A stretch of DNA of 27,444 nt from Rhizobium sp. Q54 (lineage in GTDB: Bacteria > Pseudomonadota > Alphaproteobacteria > Rhizobiales > Beijerinckiaceae): the NCBI GenBank assembly GCA_945903655.1, contig CAMDOY010000005.1, positions 1 through 27,444 of the forward strand. Reading direction: 5' to 3'. The notes below the pieces were generated by a model that was not told the origin of the DNA, did not search any database, and worked only from the letters and a program-made list of their open reading frames with translations. Every line of letters starts with the position of its first letter. Position 1 is the stretch's first letter. The position numbers were made by a program, and so were the translations under genes. Below, one piece after another: positions 16,127 to 23,768 of the stretch.

Positions 16127-18513
16127 GCGCGCCGAGCTCGTTCCGCTATATCTCCAAACCCCGCCGCGTCGTCGAGGACCGGCGCTTCGTGGTGGGCAAG
16201 GGCCATTACGCCGGGGACATCAGCGCCGAGGGCATGCTGCATGTGGCGCTGGTGGCCTCCACCCATCCCGCCGCCAGGATCATCTCCATCGACGCGTCCG
16301 CCGCGCTGGCCTTGCCCGGCGTCCACAAGGTGCTGACGGGGGCGGAATTCGCCGAGGGCTGCGAGCCCCTGATGAACGGGCTGGAGACCCCGGCTGTAAA
16401 GCGGTATCCGCTGGCGGTGGGCGCCACGCGCTATATGGGCGAATGGATCGCCGCCGTGGTGGCCGACACCCGCGCCATCGCCGAAGATGCGGCCGAACTC
16501 GTCGAAGTAACCTACGAGCCGCTGCCCTTCGTGATCGGCGCGGAGGAGGCCTATGATCCCGCCAGCCCGCCCGTGCATCCCGGCCATGGCTCCAATGTGC
16601 TGCTCGACAAGACCTTCCACTGGGGTCCGGTGGAAGAAGATTTCGCGCGCAGCGAGCATCAGTTGAAATACCGGGTCGTGTGGGGCCGCAACGCCACCGT
16701 GCCCATCGAGACCTTCGCGGTGTTGGCTTCCTGGGACCCCTGGCGGAATGTGATGGACGTCTGGGCCTCGATCCAGATGCCGAAATTTGCGGACCAGATC
16801 GCGCGCGCCCTGCGCCTGCCCATGACCAGCGTGCGCGTGCATCAGGATGTGGATGTGGGCGGCAGCTACGGCGTCAAGCGCGGCATCAAGCACACCGTGC
16901 TCGTCGCTCATCTGGCGCGCCTGCTCAACCGTCCGGTGCGCCTGATCGAGGATCGGCTGGAGAACATGCGCGGCGGCGACATGCATGGGCCCGACCGCAT
17001 CTTCGACGTGGAGCTGGCCTTCAATGGGGATGGCGTCATCAACGCCATGAAGATGCGCGCCCTCGACAATGTGGGGGCCTATGCGGGCCGCGCGCCCTTC
17101 CAGTTGGGCAAGCCCATCGGCGCCATTGTCGGGCCCTACAAGATCAACAGCGTGCGCTATCAGGCCATCGCTGTGACTTCCAACAAGGCGGTGGAGGAGG
17201 CGGTGCGGGGCTTTGGCCAGGCGCCGACCAACTACGCCATCGAGACGGGCGTCGATCTCGTGGCCGAGAAGCTGGGGCTGGACCGCATCGAATTGCGGCG
17301 CCGCAATTTCATCCGCGCCGACGAGTTCCCCTATCTGATCCCCAGCGGCACGAGCTACGACTCCGGCGACTACCATGCGGTGGTCGACAAGGTGCTGGCC
17401 CATGCGGGCTACGCCGAGCTGATCACTGAGCGCGACCGGCTGCGGGCGGAGGGCATGCTGGCGGGCATCGGCGTGGCGTCATGCCTCGAGCCCTCCGGCG
17501 GCAACTCCTCCTTCGAGCCCCTGCTCAACGAGAAGAACACCACGACAACCTGGATGGAATCCGTGCGCATCAATGTGGATGCGCTGGGCACGGTCACCGC
17601 CGCCATCCACACGACCTCGTCGGGGCAGGGCCATGAGACGCTGGTCTCCACCGTGGTCGGCGAAGTCCTGCAGATCGACCCGGACAAGATCCAGGTGGTG
17701 CGGCCGGACTCCATCGCCAGCCTGCCGGGCAATTCGCCCGTGGGCAGCCGCATGGCCATCATGATGGGCGGCGCGGCCTTCCATGCGGCTGGCAAGTTGA
17801 AGGCCAAACTGTTCAAGATCGCGGCCCATATCTTCGGTTGCGCGCCGGAGGCTCTGACCTATGAGAGCGGCGTCGTCAGCGGCGCCGGACACACCCTGTC
17901 CTGGATGGAGCTGGTCACCATCTGCCATCGCCATTTCCATCAACTGCCTGCGGATACGGAGCCAGGGCTGGAGGCGACCCATGTCTTCCAGGTGCCCACC
18001 GGCGTGGCCCTGCCCAAGGATGGACGGGTGCAGATGTATCCCTGCCATTCCTTCGAGTTTCATCTGGTGCTCGTGGTCATCGATCCCATCATCGGCAAGC
18101 CCGAGCTGCGCCGCTATGTCATCGGCCATGACTGCGGCACGGTCATCAATCCCCATATCGTCAAGGGCATGACCCTCGGCGGCATCGCCCATGGCATTGG
18201 CGCGGCCCTGCTGGAGGAGTTCGTCTACGACGAACAGGGCCAGATGATGAGCCAGAGCTTCATGGACTATCTGCTGCCCTCCTCCCACGAGGTTCCCCAT
18301 GTGGAGATCGTGCATCACTGCACGCCCTCGCCCTTCACGGTCTTCGGCCAGAAGGGCTCGGGGGAGTCAGGCTATCTGGGCGCCCCCGCCGCCGTCTCGG
18401 GCGCCATCAACGACGCCCTGCGCCCCCTGGGCATCCGCATGAGCAAGCTTCCCATCCGCATTTCCGCCCTCAGCGACGCGGTCGCTGCGGCGACTGACGC
18501 AAACCAAGTGTGA
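16123..18513 (+). CDS. molybdenum hydroxylase, Mo-cofactor large subunit (xanthine dehydrogenase family)
   Basis: The catalytic subunit, 796 residues, which hydroxylates a C-H bond with water-derived oxygen. I chose GTG 16123, overlapping the small-subunit stop and preceded by GGAGG; the frame is open further back but only inside the small subunit. The N-terminus RRVVEDRRFVVGKGHYAGDI is typical. Mo-site motifs are VGGSYGVKR (245-253), VRGFGQAP (361-368) and the catalytic Glu E748 in GSGESGYLGAP. The usual first loop is GGGFG, so S248 and Y249 are unusual. The AYRCSFR loop of CO dehydrogenase is absent, so it is not a CO dehydrogenase. Candidate substrates are N-heteroaromatics, aldehydes or aromatic CoA esters; I cannot choose. 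Confidence 0.93.
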   Translation: MSAPSSFRYISKPRRVVEDRRFVVGKGHYAGDISAEGMLHVALVASTHPAARIISIDASAALALPGVHKVLTGAEFAEGCEPLMNGLETPAVKRYPLAVGATRYMGEWIAAVVADTRAIAEDAAELVEVTYEPLPFVIGAEEAYDPASPPVHPGHGSNVLLDKTFHWGPVEEDFARSEHQLKYRVVWGRNATVPIETFAVLASWDPWRNVMDVWASIQMPKFADQIARALRLPMTSVRVHQDVDVGGSYGVKRGIKHTVLVAHLARLLNRPVRLIEDRLENMRGGDMHGPDRIFDVELAFNGDGVINAMKMRALDNVGAYAGRAPFQLGKPIGAIVGPYKINSVRYQAIAVTSNKAVEEAVRGFGQAPTNYAIETGVDLVAEKLGLDRIELRRRNFIRADEFPYLIPSGTSYDSGDYHAVVDKVLAHAGYAELITERDRLRAEGMLAGIGVASCLEPSGGNSSFEPLLNEKNTTTTWMESVRINVDALGTVTAAIHTTSSGQGHETLVSTVVGEVLQIDPDKIQVVRPDSIASLPGNSPVGSRMAIMMGGAAFHAAGKLKAKLFKIAAHIFGCAPEALTYESGVVSGAGHTLSWMELVTICHRHFHQLPADTEPGLEATHVFQVPTGVALPKDGRVQMYPCHSFEFHLVLVVIDPIIGKPELRRYVIGHDCGTVINPHIVKGMTLGGIAHGIGAALLEEFVYDEQGQMMSQSFMDYLLPSSHEVPHVEIVHHCTPSPFTVFGQKGSGESGYLGAPAAVSGAINDALRPLGIRMSKLPIRISALSDAVAAATDANQV

Positions 18514-18520
18514 GACCGAG

Positions 18521-19498
18521 ATGATCATCGATTGCCACGCCCATATCTGCCCGCCCAGCCTCATCGAGGCGATCCGCGCCAACGCCGCCTCCTTCCCCTC
18601 CCTGAAGCTGGTGGAAGATGGCGCGGGCGGCTTCGGCCTCTCCTTTGCGGGCGGCAAGCCCACGCGCCCCGTGGCCAAGCCCCTCAGCGATGTGGCGGGC
18701 CGCCTCAAGTGGATGGATGAGCAGCAGATCGACCGGCAGGTCGCCGGCGGCTGGCTCGACATGTTCGGCTATGAATTGCCGGGTGCGGAGGGCTTGGCCT
18801 GGGCGCGGCTCATCAACCAGCATCTGCAGGCCCTCGCCAAGCAGGAACAGCGCTTCGTGGCGCTGGCCACCGTGCCGCTGCAGGATGGCGCCAGCGCGGC
18901 GCAGGTGCTGCGCGAGGCCCATGCTGCGGGCATGCCCGGCGCCATGATCGGCACCCAGCCCAAGGGCGTCGGCGGCGTGCTGGACGATCCTTCCCTTGAG
19001 CCCTTCTGGCAGGCTGCCCACGAGCTGGGCTCGGCGCTCTTCATCCATCCGGTCTTCGAGAGCGGCGACAACCGGGTGCATGACTATGGCATGGCCAATG
19101 CGGTCGGTCGCATCACCGACACCCTGATCGCGGTGAGCCGAATCATCTATTCCGGCCATATGCTGAAATACAGCAACGCGAAGATCGTGGTGGGCATCGG
19201 CGGCGCGGCGCTGCCCTATGTGCTGGGGCGCCTGCGCCGCAACGCCTCCCTCGACAAGAGTCTCGGCGATCCCGAGGCGAGTCTGGCCGCCCTCTACTAC
19301 GACACCATCGTGCAGGACGCCGCGACCCTGCGCTTCCTCGCCGACAAGGTGGGCGCGGGCCGCATCATGATGGGCTCGGACATGCCCTTCCCCATTGGCG
19401 ACCTCACGCCCATGAACGTGGTCAAGGAAGCCGGCTTCTCCGCCGCCGAGGCCGCCGCCATGAATGGCGGGCTCGCCCGCAATCTGTTCCTCAAGTAA
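18521..19498 (+). CDS. ACMSD-like amidohydrolase-2 family protein with altered active site
   Basis: A 325-residue TIM-barrel protein of the family that includes ACMSD, gamma-resorcylate decarboxylase and related non-oxidative decarboxylases and hydratases. Metal ligands are present: H6 and H8 (DCHAHICPP), H176 (FIHPVF) and D287 (MGSDMPFP). The catalytic His of ACMSD, normally in an HGGG-like motif on the next strand, is replaced: the sequence reads VVGIGGAALPY with I226 at that place. The gene starts seven bases after the Mo subunit and is followed 12 bases later by a UbiD-like gene, so it belongs to the same operon. It may be a decarboxylase with changed mechanism, a hydrolase or a binding partner. 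Confidence 0.88.
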   Translation: MIIDCHAHICPPSLIEAIRANAASFPSLKLVEDGAGGFGLSFAGGKPTRPVAKPLSDVAGRLKWMDEQQIDRQVAGGWLDMFGYELPGAEGLAWARLINQHLQALAKQEQRFVALATVPLQDGASAAQVLREAHAAGMPGAMIGTQPKGVGGVLDDPSLEPFWQAAHELGSALFIHPVFESGDNRVHDYGMANAVGRITDTLIAVSRIIYSGHMLKYSNAKIVVGIGGAALPYVLGRLRRNASLDKSLGDPEASLAALYYDTIVQDAATLRFLADKVGAGRIMMGSDMPFPIGDLTPMNVVKEAGFSAAEAAAMNGGLARNLFLK

Positions 19499-19510
19499 GG
19501 GCCTGCGCCA

Positions 19511-21151
19511 GTGACAAAGTCAGACCAGGACCAGAGGGGCTACCGCGACCTGCACGACCATCTCGACGCTTTGCGCGCGGCGGGTCTGCTGGTGGAGGTG
19601 GACCGGCCCATCGACAAGGACAGCCAGTTGCATCCGCTGGTGCGCTGGCAATTCGTGGGCGGCATCGACGAGCCCCAGCGCAAGGCCTTCCTGTTCACCA
19701 ACATCGTGGATGGCCTGGGCCGCAAATACGACATGCCCGTGGTGGTCGGCGCCATCGCCGCCAATCGCGAAATCTATTCCATCGGCATGCAGGCGCCGGT
19801 GGATCAGATCCAGGCCAAATGGGACCACGCCATCGCCAACCCCATCGCGCCGCGCGTGGTCACGCAGGCGCCCTGCCATGACGTGATCCACGAGGGCCGC
19901 GACCTCATCGGCGAGGGCAAGGGGCTCGATATGCTGCCCATCCCCGTCTCGACGCCGGGCTTCGACAGCGCCCCCACCCTCACCGCCACCAATGTGGTGA
20001 CGCGCGATCCCGTGACGGGCGTGCAGAACATGGGCACCTATCGCGCCGCGCTGAAGGCGAGCGACCGGCTGGTGGTGCGCATGGCGACGCGCGTGGGCGG
20101 CGCGGGCGGCTACCAGCACTATCGCGAGCACCAGAAGCGCGGGGACAAGGAAATGCCCTGCGCCATCGTGCTGGGCTGCCCGCCCTATGTGGCCTTCATG
20201 GGCCCGCAGAAGCTCCCCGTGGGTGTTGACGAAGTGGCTGTGGCTGGCGGTCTTGCAGGCGCGCCCATCAGCGTGGTGAAGGCGCGCACGGTGGACCTCA
20301 TGGTGCCCGCCGACGCGGAGATCGTCATCGAGGGCTATATCGACACCGAATATGTGGAGCCCGAGGCGCCCTTCGGCGAATCCCACGGCCATGTGGCTTT
20401 GGAAGAGTTCAACATGCCCATGCGGGTGACGGCGATCACCCATCGGCGCCATCCGGTCATCCCCTCCTATATCAGCCAGGTTGCGCCCAGCGAGTCCAGC
20501 GTCATCAAGCGCGTCGCCTATGAGCCCCTGTTCCTCTCCCATCTGCGGGACGGGCTCGGCATCAAGGGCGTCAAGCGCGTGTCCCTGCACGAGCCGCTGA
20601 CAGGCCTGTTGCGCGTGACGGTCATCACCGTGGAGCGCAACATCGCCTCCACCGAGGTGTGGCGCGCGCTTTATGGCGCGGCCTTCTTCAAGGGCGATTG
20701 CGGCAAGATCTGCATCGCGGTCAATGACGACATCGACCCCGACAACGCCGACGCCCTGCTCTGGGCGCTGGCCTATCGGTCGAACCCGGTGAAGGATGTG
20801 CGCACGCTGGAGTCGCGCGGTCAGGGCCATGGCCCCAAGCGCGAGCATTCCGGCGAGGAGGATTCCACCCTTCTCATGGACGCCACCATGAAATCCGACA
20901 TGCCGCCGCTGGCCCTGCCCAAGAAGCCCTATATGGAAGACGCCAAGCGCATCTGGGAAGAGATGGGCCTGCCGCAACTGCGTCCGCAATCGCCGTGGTT
21001 CGGCTATTCGCTGGGCGACTGGCTGCCGCAATGGGATCAGGCGGCGGCGCGGGCGGCGAGCGGTCACTATCTGGAAAACGGTCGCATCAGCGCCCAGCAG
21101 CAGCGCAAGGGGCTGGTTCCCGAAACAAAGTTCAGGCCGGACGAGCCCTGA
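19511..21151 (+). CDS. UbiD-family decarboxylase (prenylated-FMN type)
   Basis: A 546-residue member of the UbiD family, reversible decarboxylases of aromatic or unsaturated acids that use prenylated FMN. It starts with GTG at 19511, 12 bases after the amidohydrolase stop, with an AAGG about ten bases before. Conserved regions are NMGTYR with R178, GGYQHY with H203, PADAEIVIEG with E270 and E274, and PFGESHGH, all in the expected order; the C-terminal YMEDAKRIWEEMGLPQL is seen in many aromatic-acid members. No UbiX-type prenyltransferase gene is in the window, so the cofactor must be made elsewhere. Likely it removes a carboxylate after the hydroxylase step, but a carboxylase direction is also possible. 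Confidence 0.92.
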   Translation: MTKSDQDQRGYRDLHDHLDALRAAGLLVEVDRPIDKDSQLHPLVRWQFVGGIDEPQRKAFLFTNIVDGLGRKYDMPVVVGAIAANREIYSIGMQAPVDQIQAKWDHAIANPIAPRVVTQAPCHDVIHEGRDLIGEGKGLDMLPIPVSTPGFDSAPTLTATNVVTRDPVTGVQNMGTYRAALKASDRLVVRMATRVGGAGGYQHYREHQKRGDKEMPCAIVLGCPPYVAFMGPQKLPVGVDEVAVAGGLAGAPISVVKARTVDLMVPADAEIVIEGYIDTEYVEPEAPFGESHGHVALEEFNMPMRVTAITHRRHPVIPSYISQVAPSESSVIKRVAYEPLFLSHLRDGLGIKGVKRVSLHEPLTGLLRVTVITVERNIASTEVWRALYGAAFFKGDCGKICIAVNDDIDPDNADALLWALAYRSNPVKDVRTLESRGQGHGPKREHSGEEDSTLLMDATMKSDMPPLALPKKPYMEDAKRIWEEMGLPQLRPQSPWFGYSLGDWLPQWDQAAARAASGHYLENGRISAQQQRKGLVPETKFRPDEP

Positions 21152-21160
21152 AGCGCAGTC

Positions 21161-22189
21161 CTACTTTTGTTCGCTGGGACCCAGAATCTGCACCAGCCGA
21201 TCACGCACGGGCTTGGGCGACTGGATGATCTCCTGCGTGATCGCCTGCAACTCACGCCCGGATACGGCGCTGATCGCAAGGCCCATCTGCGCGGCGGCCT
21301 GCAGGAAGGCCGGATCCTTGATCATGGCGTCGAAGGCGTCGCGCAGGGCCTGCACCCGCTCCGGCGGCGCCCCCGGCGTGGTGAAGAGGGGCCGTCCGAT
21401 GGTGGCGGGCGCTGAGAGCAGACGCAGGGCGGCGCGCTCTTCGTCATTGCGCGCGAGATCCATGAGCAGGGGCACGTCCGGCAGATCGCTGGCCTTCGAC
21501 AGGCCCACCTGCACCAGCACATTGATCTTCTTGTCGCGGATCCAATCGGGCTTGGTGGATTTCCACCCCTCCCAGGAATTGCTGCCGCGCGCGTCCACCT
21601 CACCCTTCTCCATGGCCAGATTGATGTCGGCGCCGCCGGGATAGCCAAGGATGATCTTGAACTTCGTTCCCGCGACCATGTTCAGCACAGCCGGATATTG
21701 GGCGGAGGTATTGGCGCCGGTGGCTCCGATGGATAGCTCCTTGCGCCGGGCGTCCTCGACGGTGCGCACCCCCGTGGTGTGCCAGGTGGCGGTGGTGTTG
21801 TTGTCGGCGGCGGGATTGCCGATCCAGTGGAACTGGGAGGCGTCATACTGGGCGGCGGCGTCGCCGATCACCTGCTCCAGCGCCATGGACTGATCAGCGG
21901 TCGCCAGCGCCGCGCCATCCTTCGGCGCGACGGAGAGCATGTATTTGATGAGGATGCGGCTGCCCGCGCCCGTCATCTGTTTGGGCACGACCCGGGGCTT
22001 GCCCGGCACATGGTCACCCAGAAAGCGCCCCATGAGACGGGCGTAGAGATCATAGCCGCCGCCAACGGTGAAGCCGATGTAGAGATCGATGGTCTTGCCG
22101 CGATAGAAGTCTTCGACGCTCTGGGCGCGTGCGGGCGCAGCGAGAAGGCAGAGCAGGGCGGCGCCGCAAGCAAAACCTCTGGAAACCAT
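21161..22189 (-). CDS. Bug/TctC-like periplasmic solute-binding protein
   Basis: A 342-residue exported binding protein, paralogous to the one at 13487-14536: both begin the mature part with a (V)xDFYRGK motif and share GGGYDLYARL and an MTGAGS/MPGAGS loop. The signal peptide (residues 1-22) ends in APARA. ATG 22189 is set by GGGAGGG five bases before it. It is the last gene of the minus-strand unit that also encodes two amidohydrolases and a Rieske protein, with 62 bp to the latter, so it probably supplies the substrate of that pathway. It meets the UbiD gene tail-to-tail with nine bases between the stops. Confidence 0.88.
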   Translation of the reverse strand: MVSRGFACGAALLCLLAAPARAQSVEDFYRGKTIDLYIGFTVGGGYDLYARLMGRFLGDHVPGKPRVVPKQMTGAGSRILIKYMLSVAPKDGAALATADQSMALEQVIGDAAAQYDASQFHWIGNPAADNNTTATWHTTGVRTVEDARRKELSIGATGANTSAQYPAVLNMVAGTKFKIILGYPGGADINLAMEKGEVDARGSNSWEGWKSTKPDWIRDKKINVLVQVGLSKASDLPDVPLLMDLARNDEERAALRLLSAPATIGRPLFTTPGAPPERVQALRDAFDAMIKDPAFLQAAAQMGLAISAVSGRELQAITQEIIQSPKPVRDRLVQILGPSEQK

Positions 22190-22251
22190 AGCGCCCTCCC
22201 CCCGTTTTGAGGGCACTGTGCCTCACGCCCCGCCCCGCCGCAAGCGCGGGC

Positions 22252-22665
22252 CTAGACCTCGATCACCAGATAGTCGTCCTCGACCAATACGGGGAAGGTC
22301 TCGGCCACATAGGGCCCCTCCACCAGCTGCGCGCCCTTCTCCACCTTCACCTCGAAGGCGCGGGCGTTCATGGTTCGGGGGTCGCACCAGCTCTTGCCCG
22401 TGCGGATGTGGAACTCCCAGCCATGCCAGGGGCAGCGGATGACCTCGCCCTCGTGGGAAATCTCATAGACGCCCGGCTCGGGGGAGGAGATGAAGCCGGA
22501 GATCTTGCCCTTGCACAATTCGCCGGCCTTGTGGGGGCAGCGATTGGCGAGGGCGAAGAATTCACCCGCGATGTTGAACACCACGATGGCGCGGCCCGCG
22601 ACCTCCACGAGCTTACGCCCGCCGGGCTCGATCTCCCGGGCGGCGGCGACGACCTGACGCGCCAT
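22252..22665 (-). CDS. Rieske 2Fe-2S ferredoxin-like protein
   Basis: A 137-residue soluble Rieske protein. The cluster ligands are C43 and H45 (NRCPHKAGEL) and C78 and H81 (RCPWHGWEF). There are 32 residues between H45 and C78, about 15 more than in ordinary dioxygenase ferredoxins such as BphA3, and the extra loop contains CKGKISGFISSPEPG. No signal peptide or membrane segment. Its start overlaps the stop of the upstream amidohydrolase gene (TGATG), so it is co-translated with it. No Rieske oxygenase subunit or ferredoxin reductase is present in the window. It may carry electrons for an unlinked oxygenase or act directly with the amidohydrolases; neither is shown. Confidence 0.93.
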   Translation of the reverse strand: MARQVVAAAREIEPGGRKLVEVAGRAIVVFNIAGEFFALANRCPHKAGELCKGKISGFISSPEPGVYEISHEGEVIRCPWHGWEFHIRTGKSWCDPRTMNARAFEVKVEKGAQLVEGPYVAETFPVLVEDDYLVIEV

Positions 22666-23768
22666 CAGGCGAAACCATAGAGCTGGCGCGCATTCTCCGA
22701 GAGAATCTGTCGGCGTCGCTCGCGCGAGAGCGTGGGCGGCAGGGTGTAGCGCGGGTCATCGAAATCCCAATGGGGATAATCGGTGGCGAAGAGGATCTTG
22801 TCCCAGCCGATCCATTCCATGATCTGCAGGAGATGTTCGGGCTTCTCCGTCTCCTCCATGGGCTGGGTCGTCACATAGACGTGGTCGCGGATATATTCGG
22901 AAGGCGCGCGCTTGAGATGGGGAACCTCGCTGCGCAGGGTCTTCCAGAGCTTGTCGAGCCGATAGCCCAGCGCGGGCAACCAGGCGAAGCCCGCCTCGAT
23001 GAGCACGATCTTCAGTTTCGGGAATTGCTCGAACACGCCCTCCACGATCAGGCTCGTCAGCAGGGCCTGACAGGAGGTGCAATGCTCCGCCATCTCCTCG
23101 ATGTAATAGGAGGCCCAGCCGCTGTTGGTGGAGGCCCAGCCGCTATAGCCGAAGACGTGAATGCCCACGGGCAGCCCCAGCTCGCTGGCGGCCTCATAGA
23201 TGGGCCAATAGCGCTTCTTGCCCGCCAGTTCGCTCATGCGGCTCAGCAACTGCACCTGGGCGTAATCAGGCATGCCCGCCAGACGCACGATCTCCTTGGC
23301 CGAGGCTTCCCCATCCTCATAGGGCACGACGATGGAGGCCTTGAGGCGCTTGTCCGGCCCCGTCCAGCGGTCGCGATGGGCCTCGTTGCTGGCATAGGCC
23401 ATGGCCACCGAGAGGTCGGAATTTTGCGCGCCCTGCCCGGTAGGGGAGAGGAAATTCAGCACGCCATATTCGATGTCGTAGAAATCCAGCAATTGCTCCT
23501 GCATGAATTTCAGATTGCTTGCGGGCAGTCCGCCATCGGGCGGCCAGGCGTCGCGGCGCGCGGCTTGCGGCTGCGACTTGGGGTAAAGAAACCCGTTCTG
23601 GAACCCGTGGCGGCTGCGCACGCCATAAGTGGCGAGATAATCGATCCAGCGTTTCGCCAGATAGGGCTTCATGTCCTCGATGGAGTCCTTGGGGTGCACA
23701 TCGCAATCGATGACGCAGAGCCGATTGGACGCGGGATCGAGGCTGGGGCGCAGAACATCCGTCGTCAT
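22665..23768 (-). CDS. amidohydrolase-2 family protein (first of tandem paralogs, downstream copy)
   Basis: A 367-residue TIM-barrel amidohydrolase of the ACMSD superfamily, from the branch in which the first metal motif reads DCDVHP (D21, D23, H25) instead of HxH. Other expected site residues are H204 (GIHVFG), E258 (VLIEAGFAWLP, where ACMSD has His) and D330 (FATDYPHWDFD). The ATG at 23768 overlaps the stop of the upstream paralog by ATGA; the frame is open further upstream but only inside that gene. No signal peptide. It is probably a hydrolase or decarboxylase acting on a cyclic or aromatic acid. The substrate is not predictable. Confidence 0.9.
   Translation of the reverse strand: MTTDVLRPSLDPASNRLCVIDCDVHPKDSIEDMKPYLAKRWIDYLATYGVRSRHGFQNGFLYPKSQPQAARRDAWPPDGGLPASNLKFMQEQLLDFYDIEYGVLNFLSPTGQGAQNSDLSVAMAYASNEAHRDRWTGPDKRLKASIVVPYEDGEASAKEIVRLAGMPDYAQVQLLSRMSELAGKKRYWPIYEAASELGLPVGIHVFGYSGWASTNSGWASYYIEEMAEHCTSCQALLTSLIVEGVFEQFPKLKIVLIEAGFAWLPALGYRLDKLWKTLRSEVPHLKRAPSEYIRDHVYVTTQPMEETEKPEHLLQIMEWIGWDKILFATDYPHWDFDDPRYTLPPTLSRERRRQILSENARQLYGFA

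Noticed and set aside
16048..17403. 451-codon minus-strand open frame opposite the Mo subunit
   Set aside because: Antisense shadow; the plus-strand protein has cofactor motifs and coupled starts.
16123..18513. Reading the Mo enzyme as an aerobic CO dehydrogenase (coxMSL)
   Set aside because: The gene order is the same (M-S-L), but the large subunit lacks the AYRCSFR active-site loop and has RGFGQAP instead; no coxDEFG accessory genes follow.
19520..21067. 515-codon minus-strand open frame opposite the UbiD gene
   Set aside because: Antisense shadow with biased His/Arg/Gly composition; UbiD motifs on the plus strand are clear.
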